5,234 nt of DNA from OMOG01 sp041485845 (GCA_041485845.1 JBGPKH010000640.1:1-5234); one strand, 5' to 3'; shown: positions 1 through 5,234, numbered from the stretch's first letter. Program-made: numbers and translations. Notes: generated from the sequence alone by a model not told the origin.

Positions 1-84
1 AGGTATCTGTTGCTGAAGGCCAAGCGCATGGCGGTGACCAACGTCGAGTTCGTGGCGGTACAGCGGGTGAACAGAGTTGCCTAA
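1..84 (+). CDS. C-terminal end of an unidentified convergent gene (partial)
   Basis: Frame 1 on the plus strand is open from the left edge to a TAA at 82-84, giving 27 residues that end in VAVQRVNRVA. Most codons end in G or C (for example CTG, AAG, GCC, GTG, ACC, GTC, GAG, TTC), as in the other genes here, and the composition is that of an ordinary mixed basic/hydrophobic protein tail. It would converge on the secretin gene, with 37 bases between the two stop codons. The piece is too short to assign a family. The opposite strand is also open here but has no start codon and looks less protein-like. The call is tentative because it rests only on codon pattern and the position of the stop. Confidence 0.45.
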   Translation, partial: RYLLLKAKRMAVTNVEFVAVQRVNRVA

Positions 85-121
85 AAATGGGGGTTCGGTC
101 AGATTCTCGCTCAGAGCCCAA
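85..121. other. Short convergent intergenic spacer, no clear terminator
   Basis: These 37 bases separate the plus-strand TAA at 82-84 from the secretin TAA (122-124 on the minus strand). A weak pairing of GGTTC with GAGCC, including one G-U pair and a long loop, can be drawn, but there is no strong GC stem and no T-run on either strand. The transcript end of the secretion cluster therefore cannot be located from the sequence. Confidence 0.4.
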
Positions 122-2356
122 TTACTTTTCGTCGCGCATGATCTTTTGGATGCGCTTCAAATTGCTCTTGATCTCGTCGGTGGCGTCCTGAATCTGATTG
201 GTGTCGTAGATCACTCGGGGCGTGAGGAAGATGATCAGCTCGGTGCGGGCTTTGCTGTTGCTCTTGGAGCCGAAAGCCGCGCCCAGCAGGGGAATGCGGT
301 GCAACAGCGGCACGCCCGTGGAGTCGTCGGTCTTGGTCTCACCGATGAAGCCGCCGATGGCGATGGTGTCGCCGTCCTGCACGGTGACCTGGGTCTGGAA
401 AGTGCGCGTAGAGAAGGACGGGGAGCTGATGCTGCTGGTGGTGGTCCCCTGGGGCGTGCTGACCTGCTGATTGATGACCATGGTGACCACGCCGCTCGAA
501 TTGATGCGGGCCATAATCCCCAGGGTCACACCGGTGCTGCGGGTGCTGACCGTATTGGTGAATAGGGAATTGCCGCCCTGCTGCACGCCACCGGCTACGC
601 CTTGCGAGGTGAGCACCGGAACGTCCTGTCCCACGTTCATGGTGGCCTCGACGCTGTCGGTGGCGATGATGCTGGGGGCCGAAATGACGCGCGACTGGTG
701 GCGCGATTCGGCGGTGCTCAACACGCCCAGAAGCTCGTGGCTGCGCAGGACCAGCGCTCCCACGGAAAGGTTCAAGCCGGCGGCGCCGGCAGCCGCGGTC
801 AGCGTGCGGCCCACGGACCCGGTGTCTCTTTTGTCGAGATACGACTGGAGGCCCGCGGAGAACGCGCCGTTCAAATCCAGCTCGTAGATCTTGGCGTCGA
901 TGAGCACCTGGCGCGGGGGAACATCGAGCTGCCGCAACAGGCTCTTAATACCTTCCCATTCCTGCGGCGTGCCCTGAATCAGCAGCGTATTGTCGAACGG
1001 ATTGGGGATGATGTGCGGGATTCGCTGACCACCCGGTTGGTTGCCGGATGCGTCACCCAGATAGCTGCCGGTAAGGCCGGGACCAGCGGCCGTTTGCGGC
1101 GCCACGCCCCCGCCGGCGGTGTTGATGGGAGGCGGAAGAAAGCCGCCGGAGCCGCCGGGGTTGTTGTAGTTATAGCCGTAGGGGTTGCCACCGGCGTTGT
1201 AGCTCATCCCCATGCCGCCGTAGCCACCGCCCATGCCCATCCCACCCATGCCGCCGCCGTACATTCCGCCGCCGCCGTACATTCCGCCGCCATACGTGCC
1301 GCCCCCGCCGTTCATCATCATGGCCATGGACGCCAGCGCCATGGTGTTCCCGCTGTAGAGCGCCATGATGGCCATGGCCACGGTTTCCGCGCGGCCGTAC
1401 TGCATACGGTAGAAGTAGTTGTTCACCGCGCCCGCCGCGATCTTCACCGGCACGTCGAGCTTATCGATCCAGTTTTTCACCTCCACGAAGATGCCGGGAT
1501 TGGGCGCCACCCCAATGAGCGTGTTGATGCGGTCTACCGGGATGAAGCGCACCGCCGAATTCTTTTCGGAGAGCGCGAATGCTTTGAATACGTTCTCCAG
1601 TTCTTTGACCAGGTCGGATGGCCGGCTGTTAGTGACCTCGAAAAGGCGCACGCGCTGGCCGGCGAAGGTGTCGGAATCGAACATGGCGATCAGTTGCATG
1701 GTGCGCTTCATGTTGCGCGCGTTATCTTCGATGATCAGCAGGTTGGCGGGCTCGTAGGGTGTGTCTTTGGCTCCTTCGCCGAGGAAAGGCTTGATGAGCT
1801 TATCCAATTCGGTTGCGGTGGCGTACTTGAGGAAGACCAGGTTGAGGATCATGCGCTCGTCGTCGGGGAGCGTTTTGGGGTCGGCATTGGTCACCGGGTC
1901 GATGGGAAGCTGGGACACCGCGGCGGTGGGCACGATGCGGTAGAGGTCGCCCACCTGGACGATGGCGAAGTTGTTGATGCGCAGGACCGTCTCGAGGAGC
2001 GGCATCAGGTCGACTGGTTTCACTTCGCCGTAGGTGTAGAGAGTCACCGAGCCTTTTACCCGCGGGTCCTGAATATAGTTGATCTTCAGCATTTGGGCGA
2101 CGATTTTGATGAACTCGGTGAGCGAGACGTCGTTCATGCTGAGGAGGCCCTCTTTGGCCGCCACCTGCGCGGGCGCGGGCGCGGCGGGCTGCTGGGCGGC
2201 GGGTTGGGCCGCGGGCTTGGGGGGACTCGCAGGCTGCGGCTTAGGCGCCTCGGTGGGGGGCGGCGGAACGTAGATGAGCGGAGGCGCCTGTGCCCTGAGG
2301 GCCGCGGCCATGACACTTGCGATCGTGGCGAATCGAAGATAGCTGAAGAGACTCAT
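122..2356 (-). CDS. gspD: GspD-type secretin (outer-membrane channel of a T2SS / type IV pilus-like system)
   Basis: This 744-residue protein should assemble into the ring-shaped gated channel of the outer membrane. Residues 1-24 look like a Sec signal peptide with a likely cut after ALRAQA, followed by a Pro/Ala-rich spacer (25-67). By sequence pattern the order is then N0 (about 70-145), N1 (165-230), N2 (233-303), N3 (312-480) split by a Gly/Met/Tyr-rich insertion (349-405), and the secretin beta-barrel domain (483-716). Hallmarks include VISAPSIIATDSVEATMNVG at 557-576, GVPLLHRIPLLGAAFGS (681-697) and TELIIFLTPRVI (705-716). It ends in a charged tail, NLKRIQKIMRDEK. Four N domains and a Gly-rich N3 loop favour GspD over PilQ, and no AMIN domain is seen. 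It is somewhat longer than typical GspD (about 650). The ATG at 2356 was chosen because it overlaps the previous stop (ATGA), begins a signal peptide, and has AGGA 9 bases upstream; the frame stays open to 2812 but only as a shadow of the neighbouring gene. Confidence 0.93.
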   Translation of the reverse strand: MSLFSYLRFATIASVMAAALRAQAPPLIYVPPPPTEAPKPQPASPPKPAAQPAAQQPAAPAPAQVAAKEGLLSMNDVSLTEFIKIVAQMLKINYIQDPRVKGSVTLYTYGEVKPVDLMPLLETVLRINNFAIVQVGDLYRIVPTAAVSQLPIDPVTNADPKTLPDDERMILNLVFLKYATATELDKLIKPFLGEGAKDTPYEPANLLIIEDNARNMKRTMQLIAMFDSDTFAGQRVRLFEVTNSRPSDLVKELENVFKAFALSEKNSAVRFIPVDRINTLIGVAPNPGIFVEVKNWIDKLDVPVKIAAGAVNNYFYRMQYGRAETVAMAIMALYSGNTMALASMAMMMNGGGGTYGGGMYGGGGMYGGGMGGMGMGGGYGGMGMSYNAGGNPYGYNYNNPGGSGGFLPPPINTAGGGVAPQTAAGPGLTGSYLGDASGNQPGGQRIPHIIPNPFDNTLLIQGTPQEWEGIKSLLRQLDVPPRQVLIDAKIYELDLNGAFSAGLQSYLDKRDTGSVGRTLTAAAGAAGLNLSVGALVLRSHELLGVLSTAESRHQSRVISAPSIIATDSVEATMNVGQDVPVLTSQGVAGGVQQGGNSLFTNTVSTRSTGVTLGIMARINSSGVVTMVINQQVSTPQGTTTSSISSPSFSTRTFQTQVTVQDGDTIAIGGFIGETKTDDSTGVPLLHRIPLLGAAFGSKSNSKARTELIIFLTPRVIYDTNQIQDATDEIKSNLKRIQKIMRDEK
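1142..1312 (-). repeat. Gly/Met/Tyr-rich low-complexity insertion in secretin N3, with 18-bp tandem repeat
   Basis: Secretin residues 349-405 are almost entirely Gly, Met, Tyr and Asn, with repeated GGGMYG, GGMGMGGG and YGYNYNNP patterns. At DNA level, two near-perfect 18-bp units lie at 1253-1270 and 1271-1288 (plus-strand core GCCGCCGTACATTCC), with a diverged copy continuing to about 1300. The insertion falls between the two halves of N3 (VAMAIMALYSG before; IIPNPFDNTLLIQG after), where GspD proteins commonly carry a flexible Gly/Ser-rich loop. Methionine and tyrosine enrichment is the unusual aspect. Confidence 0.85.
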
Positions 2357-2838
2357 TTCGCGATGTCCTGTTTGGCGGCACGGGCCTTCTCGCGGTCCCA
2401 GGCTGCCCGTTCCATTTCGTTCAGCTCCGTTTTCTTGCGTTCCCACTTGTAGGCGCCGAAGGGGCTGGGACGCTCGAAGCGGATGGAGTCGCCGTCCTCG
2501 GTGACTTTGACGTCTTCGGAGGATTCCGCGGGCTTGTCCTCGGTGCGGGCGATGCCGAAGGGAGTCTTTCGGTAGATCCACTTCTTGCCTGTGGGGCCGG
2601 TGTAGCGGTAGAAGCCGTCGGCGGATTTCACGGCGACGGCGGGGATTTCGATTTTGGGGGCTTCCTTGGCAGGAGCGGGCTGGGGCGCAGCAGCGGGCTG
2701 GGGCTCCTGGGCAGTAGCCAAATGCGGAAGGAGAAGGAGAGCGGCCAGGGCAACGCATCGCCGGGCCGCCTGAAAGGCGGCCGCAGACAGGATTGCCTGC
2801 CCCACTCGGCAAGGGTTCGATTCAGATGGAGAGTTCAT
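2353..2838 (-). CDS. Small exported protein of unknown family, between the GspC-like and GspD genes
   Basis: This 161-residue protein belongs to no family I recognise. It has an N-terminal export signal: a long n-region ending in RR (26-27), the hydrophobic stretch CVALAALLLLPHLATA, and a likely cut near residue 43 or 44 (TAQ/EP). A Pro/Ala/Lys linker follows (46-65). The folded part holds two related motifs, WIYRKTPFG (87-95) and RFERPSPFG (120-128). It ends in a highly charged, probably helical tail (KWERKKTELNEMERAAWDRE, 131-150). No C-terminal membrane helix and no lipobox is evident, so a soluble periplasmic protein is most likely. The ATG at 2838 lies 8 bases after the GspC-like stop and its own stop overlaps the secretin start, so it is an integral operon member; a pilotin-like or assembly role for the secretin is only inference. 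A GTG at codon 12 is an alternative start. The repeat-like sequence in codons 13-25 may have lengthened the n-region. Confidence 0.8.
   Translation of the reverse strand: MNSPSESNPCRVGQAILSAAAFQAARRCVALAALLLLPHLATAQEPQPAAAPQPAPAKEAPKIEIPAVAVKSADGFYRYTGPTGKKWIYRKTPFGIARTEDKPAESSEDVKVTEDGDSIRFERPSPFGAYKWERKKTELNEMERAAWDREKARAAKQDIAK
2366..2369 (-). promoter_or_regulatory. Ribosome binding site of the secretin gene
   Basis: AGGA on the minus strand lies 9 bases before the ATG at 2356 and inside the coding region of the preceding gene. It is modest in strength. Together with the ATGA overlap it suggests translation coupled to the preceding gene. Confidence 0.5.
2764..2800. repeat. Double palindrome, candidate REP-like element inside the small gene's signal-peptide region
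   Basis: A perfect 7-bp inverted repeat, GGCCGCC-TGAAA-GGCGGCC, lies at 2764-2782. It is followed without a gap by a second, imperfect one, GCAGACA-GGAT-TGCCTGC, at 2783-2800 (one mismatch in 7). Two adjacent short GC stem-loops are typical of dispersed REP-type repeats. The sequence lies within codons 13-25 of the small exported protein, where it encodes GQAILSAAAFQAA, a run that does not look like a normal signal-peptide n-region. It is not a terminator, because it is inside a gene and lacks a T-run. Whether it is dispersed in the genome cannot be seen from one copy. Confidence 0.55.
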
Positions 2839-2846
2839 TGGTTTCG

Positions 2847-3563
2847 TTACTTTCCGACCGGCTGCCAGGTACAGGACTGGCCGAAGGGCGTGGTGTGCAT
2901 TTCCTTTTTGTACCCCTCCATTACGGTTCCTTCGGCGTTGCCGTCGTTCACCGCGCAGATTTTGAAGCCAAACTGCGTGATCTCTCCGGGGCCGCTCTTG
3001 ACCGGCGCGGGCGGAGGAGTCGCGGCCGCGGGCGCTTCCACGCGCGCGGCCGCGGCGGTTTCCACCGGCGCGGCGGGGGCGGTGAGCTCGTCCACTTTCT
3101 TGCGGATCGTCTGTCCCTCCCACTCCAAAGTCATCTCTTCACTATTGACGTCCACCAGCTTGAATTGGCCGATGGCCTCGCCGGGGCGAATGGTCTGGTG
3201 CGGAGCATCCTTGCTCACGCTGAGGACCGCCATCGTGCCGCCGCCGAGGTTCATGATGCCGTGATAGACCGGCAGCGCGGGCACCGGTTTGGGAGGCGGC
3301 GCGGGCGGCGCTTCGACTACCACCGTGGGGTTGCGCGATTTGTCGAAGAGAAACTTCTGCGCGACGTCCGCGTAGCTGGTAGACATTACCGGAGCGCCGG
3401 CATGAAGAGGGGTGTATTGAGGCGGCGGGAGCACTTTTGCCGGAGCGTGTAACGTGGCGGCTTCGCGCGCCTTGGCAGCCTGCCATTGTTTGCGAAACTG
3501 GAGGCCCGCATAGACCGCGATGGCCACCAGCACGATATTGAGGATCCACAACTTTCGCTTCAA
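2847..3563 (-). CDS. GspC-like (PilP-type) inner-membrane/periplasmic linker protein
   Basis: This 238-residue protein likely connects the inner-membrane platform to the secretin. Residues 1-5 (MKRKL) are cytoplasmic and residues 6-22 form a single membrane helix. A Pro-rich linker spans 40-58. The DVAQKFLFDKSRNP segment (66-79) precedes a second Pro-rich linker (85-98). Residues 99-160 resemble the homology region (HR) of GspC/PilP: YHGIMNLGGG, MAVLSVSKD, IRPGEAIGQFKLVDVN, then MTLEWEGQTIRKKVDEL. In T2SS this domain contacts GspD N0. After an Ala/Pro linker (161-191) there is an unusual C-terminal piece with Cys203 and Cys231, which could form a disulfide; no PDZ domain is present. The start is TTG at 3563, in a TTGA overlap with the previous stop. 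It is preferred because the next Met (residue 60) would delete the membrane helix and because good Shine-Dalgarno sequences precede it. The family call is by pattern and not proven. Confidence 0.78.
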   Translation of the reverse strand: MKRKLWILNIVLVAIAVYAGLQFRKQWQAAKAREAATLHAPAKVLPPPQYTPLHAGAPVMSTSYADVAQKFLFDKSRNPTVVVEAPPAPPPKPVPALPVYHGIMNLGGGTMAVLSVSKDAPHQTIRPGEAIGQFKLVDVNSEEMTLEWEGQTIRKKVDELTAPAAPVETAAAARVEAPAAATPPPAPVKSGPGEITQFGFKICAVNDGNAEGTVMEGYKKEMHTTPFGQSCTWQPVGK

Positions 3564-4150
3564 AACGCTCCCACTCCTCTCTTGGCGGGCGCCAGCCGGT
3601 TCGGCACTACGCCCGAAAGGCTCAGCCGCACCAGCACATTTTTCTTCTTGTCGCCTCCGCCGGAAACATGGATCTCGTTGGTGGCGAGAATCTGCGGCTC
3701 GTTGGCGATGGCGGCGAGAAAATTCACGAGCTGTTCGATGCCGCAGTTGAAGGTGACGCCTACGGAGACCTCGCCGTAATCGTTGGCGAGCTGCTTGACG
3801 TTGGACTGTTCCAGGCCGCGGGCATCGATACCGTTAGCGGCGGCCACCCGGTGGATCACGTCGAGGAGCTGGGCTTTGGCCTGCTCGGCGGTGTCGGGGG
3901 TGAGCAGGCCGCGCTCGCGGGTCGCCAGCTCTAGGGCGGCCTGCTTGAGCACGGCTTCCTTTCCGGGGACCAGGGCGGCGAGTTGGCGAACACGCTGCAG
4001 GCGCTGCTCGGCCATGGGGATGGAATCGGCGGGGGCGACCACCTGCGTCTGCGGGTCGCCAAACACGCGATAGCGCAGCACGGCGATCAGCAGCACGACG
4101 CCGGCCAGGAGGAGCAGCAGCGTTTTGCGGTCGATCGTGCCGGCGGTCAT
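3560..4150 (-). CDS. GspM/PilO-like inner-membrane platform protein
   Basis: This 196-residue bitopic protein has a short basic cytoplasmic tail (MTAGTIDRK), one membrane helix (about 10-26, LLLLLAGVVLLIAVL), a helical coiled-coil-like periplasmic stretch (about 42-112, rich in Gln, Leu and Ala with MAEQRLQRVRQLAAL), and a C-terminal alpha/beta domain (about 120-185). The last contains VSVGVTFNCGIEQLVNFLAA, then ILATNEIHV and VLVRLSLSGVV. This topology and the 'F.G....L..FL..I' pattern match GspM/PilO proteins, which dimerise with the L/PilN partner through ferredoxin-like folds. Gene order (after the L-like gene, before the C-like gene) agrees. The ATG at 4150 overlaps the previous stop (ATGA) and has GGAGGAG six bases upstream; the open frame upstream to 4339 is a shadow of the preceding gene. 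A single Cys lies at 135. Confidence 0.85.
   Translation of the reverse strand: MTAGTIDRKTLLLLLAGVVLLIAVLRYRVFGDPQTQVVAPADSIPMAEQRLQRVRQLAALVPGKEAVLKQAALELATRERGLLTPDTAEQAKAQLLDVIHRVAAANGIDARGLEQSNVKQLANDYGEVSVGVTFNCGIEQLVNFLAAIANEPQILATNEIHVSGGGDKKKNVLVRLSLSGVVPNRLAPAKRGVGAF
3568..3580 (-). promoter_or_regulatory. Ribosome binding site that supports the TTG start
   Basis: The minus strand reads AGAGGAGTGGGAGCGTT immediately before TTG at 3563. AGAGGAG (3574-3580) ends 10 bases upstream of the start and GGGAG (3568-3572) ends 4 bases upstream. Two purine-rich candidates so close to a codon that also overlaps the preceding stop favour this non-ATG start. Confidence 0.6.
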
Positions 4151-5234
4151 TTGCGGCTCCTCCGGCTCATGTGCATCTGGAACATCTCCCCGGCGCCGCT
4201 GGGGCTGCGCTGGATCAGGTCGGAGGTGGATCCCTCGAAAAACGGGGAGGAATCGAAGATCCTCAGCAGGGGCGCGGCCACGGTAGCTTCGCCGGCGACA
4301 CGGGCCGAATCGCGCGTGAGCGAGATGGCGTTGGTCCACGCGGGGGGCTCCATGAGGCGGGTGAGCTCGTTGAGGGAATCGAGGTCGATGCGGGTCTGCT
4401 GGCGGAACTGGTCGAGCAGTTGCGCGCGGGCGCGGGCCTGGTCGATCTGGCGGTCGAGGGCGGCGGCGCGGGAGGCCTGCGGTTGAAGGCGTGCGATCTC
4501 GGCATTCAACTTCTTGAGGTACTGGCGGTCGGACCAGGCGGACCAGGCGACACCGGCGATCGCGGCTGCGAGCGCGATGCCCGCGAACACCAGAGTGGGG
4601 ATGAAGGCCTTGCGCGAGCTGAAGCGGCGATGCTCCACGGGAAGCACGTTCGCCGCCGGCGCGAGCCGGGGACAGGCTCCAGCCAGCGCCGTGGCATACG
4701 GCAGTGCGTTGCGGGAAAGATCGTTCTCCACCGGATTGACTTCCGGCTTGGGCAAAACCTGTTCGAGATTCAGCGCGGCGGTTTCGGGCGGGAGCCGCAA
4801 TTCGGAAAGCGCGAGCACCGTGGCGCGCTGCGCGGGCAGGTCGAACTCCGCGGAAAAGACCGGGCGCGAGGCGCTTTCCCCGTAGACTTCCACGGCGCCC
4901 GTGGCGGAGCGGCTGAGCGCCACGAAGCCCTCGCCCGAGGCGCCGTTCAATCGAATGGCGGCGTGTACGGCGGCGGCGGAGAAGGTGAAGCTGGAGACCG
5001 CGATGCCGGCCTCGGTGAAGAGCTGATGGTAGCGCTCCCCGGTGGCGCGCCTTACGATGCCCACGAGCACCGAGCCGTAACCGAGCGGCGACCAGCCCCA
5101 GGAGATCTCGTCGTCGCCATACGGGTGCAAAGAGTCCAACTGGAAGCGGATGGCGCTGTCCATATCCTTGGGGGTGACGCCGGGAAGCGCGACCTGGCGC
5201 ACGATGACGTCGCGACGCGGCAGAAGTACGGTGG
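4147..5234 (-). CDS. GspL-like / PilM-PilN fusion platform protein (N-terminus beyond window)
   Basis: The last 361 residues are visible; the frame is open to the right edge (TVLLPRRDVIV...), so the GTG at 5202 is internal and the true start lies outside. The visible cytoplasmic part (about 1-209) resembles an actin-like PilM/GspL domain (RQVALPGVTPKDMDSAIRFQ, then AVHAAIRLNG). Where PilM proteins have an Asp-Gly nucleotide-binding motif, this one reads VALSRSATGAVEVYGE, suggesting that ATP binding is degenerate, as in GspL. One membrane helix (about 210-233, AFIPTLVFAGIALAAAIAGV) is followed by a coiled-coil-like segment (LKKLNAEIARLQPQ) and a small PilN/GspL-type periplasmic domain (about 271-355, PPAWTNAISL, VAGEATVAAPLLRIFDSSPF, EMFQMHM). 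Such proteins bind the assembly ATPase and the M/PilO partner. The stop overlaps the next start as ATGA. Whether it is better called GspL or a PilM-N fusion cannot be settled without the N-terminus. Confidence 0.83.
   Translation of the reverse strand, partial: TVLLPRRDVIVRQVALPGVTPKDMDSAIRFQLDSLHPYGDDEISWGWSPLGYGSVLVGIVRRATGERYHQLFTEAGIAVSSFTFSAAAVHAAIRLNGASGEGFVALSRSATGAVEVYGESASRPVFSAEFDLPAQRATVLALSELRLPPETAALNLEQVLPKPEVNPVENDLSRNALPYATALAGACPRLAPAANVLPVEHRRFSSRKAFIPTLVFAGIALAAAIAGVAWSAWSDRQYLKKLNAEIARLQPQASRAAALDRQIDQARARAQLLDQFRQQTRIDLDSLNELTRLMEPPAWTNAISLTRDSARVAGEATVAAPLLRIFDSSPFFEGSTSDLIQRSPSGAGEMFQMHMSRRSRK
4157..4163 (-). promoter_or_regulatory. Strong ribosome binding site of the GspM/PilO-like gene
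   Basis: GGAGGAG on the minus strand, six bases before the ATG at 4150, is an almost ideal Shine-Dalgarno sequence. It sits within the last codons of the preceding gene (Arg-Arg-Ser-Arg-Lys tail) and fixes the start of this gene. Confidence 0.75.

Noticed and set aside
1253..1300. GCC-rich tandem pattern as a CRISPR-like array
   Set aside because: The 18-bp period has no spacers and translates in frame to GGGMYG repeats in the secretin. It is coding low-complexity sequence.
602..2452. A 616-codon open frame on the plus strand, antisense to the secretin
   Set aside because: It is rich in His, Arg, Gly and Val in the way of GC-rich antisense shadows, has no recognisable domain, and the opposite strand holds an unmistakable secretin. 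Stop codons are simply rare in this frame at high GC.
2764..2782. Perfect GGCCGCC/GGCGGCC hairpin as an intrinsic terminator
   Set aside because: It lies inside a coding region of a co-transcribed cluster and has no T-run on either side. A repeat element is the better reading.
2357..2812. N-terminal extension of the secretin frame upstream of the ATG at 2356
   Set aside because: The extension is Arg/Pro/His-rich and lies out of frame over the small exported gene. A clear signal peptide and an ATGA overlap place the real start at 2356.
2839..3123. N-terminal extension of the small exported protein upstream of 2838
   Set aside because: It overlaps the end of the GspC-like gene in another frame with an Arg/Gly-rich shadow translation. 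The ATG at 2838, followed by a signal sequence, fits better.
3142..3549. A 135-codon minus-strand frame within the GspC-like gene
   Set aside because: It lies in an alternative frame of a gene with clear domain pattern, and its Arg/Ser/His-rich composition is that of a shadow.
4151..4339. Extension of the GspM/PilO-like frame upstream of 4150
   Set aside because: It is a shadow of the L-like gene's C-terminal domain. The ATG at 4150 has a GGAGGAG at ideal spacing and an ATGA overlap.

Overview
The window is GC-rich, and nearly all of it is one tightly packed minus-strand gene cluster. Read in transcription order, from right to left, it encodes five parts of an envelope-spanning type II secretion / type IV pilus-like apparatus. 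First comes a GspL-like or PilM-PilN-fusion platform protein, which runs off the right edge. It is followed by a GspM/PilO-like protein, a GspC-like (PilP-type) protein, a small exported protein of unknown family, and a GspD-type secretin. The envelope architecture is that of a Gram-negative (diderm) bacterium. The GC-rich coding, alanine/proline-rich linkers and mixed Gsp/Pil character suggest an acidobacterium of the Solibacter/Bryobacter type, but that is inference and not proven by the sequence.

Layout: 1-84 (+) is probably the last 27 codons of a convergent gene. 85-121 is a short spacer with no convincing terminator. 122-2356 (-) is the secretin. 2353-2838 (-) is the small exported protein. 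2847-3563 (-) is the GspC-like protein, which starts at TTG. 3560-4150 (-) is the GspM/PilO-like protein. 4147-5234 (-) is the GspL/PilM-N-like protein, with its N-terminus beyond the window. Three of the four junctions are 4-base stop/start overlaps (ATGA or TTGA) and the fourth has an 8-base gap, so the five genes are very likely co-transcribed and translationally coupled. No promoter is visible; it must lie to the right of the window.

How the parts fit together: the L-like and M-like proteins would form the inner-membrane platform. The GspC-like protein, with one N-terminal membrane helix and a periplasmic HR-type domain, would link that platform to the N0 domain of the secretin. The secretin forms the outer-membrane gate. 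The cytoplasmic ATPase, the polytopic GspF protein and the pseudopilins are not in this window.

The least ordinary parts are these. The small exported protein lies between the C-like and D-like genes. It shares a short 'TPFG' sequence module with the C-terminal extension of the GspC-like protein. A double palindrome resembling a REP-type repeat is embedded in the coding region of its signal peptide. The secretin carries a Gly/Met/Tyr-rich insertion in its N3 domain, encoded partly by an 18-bp tandem repeat.
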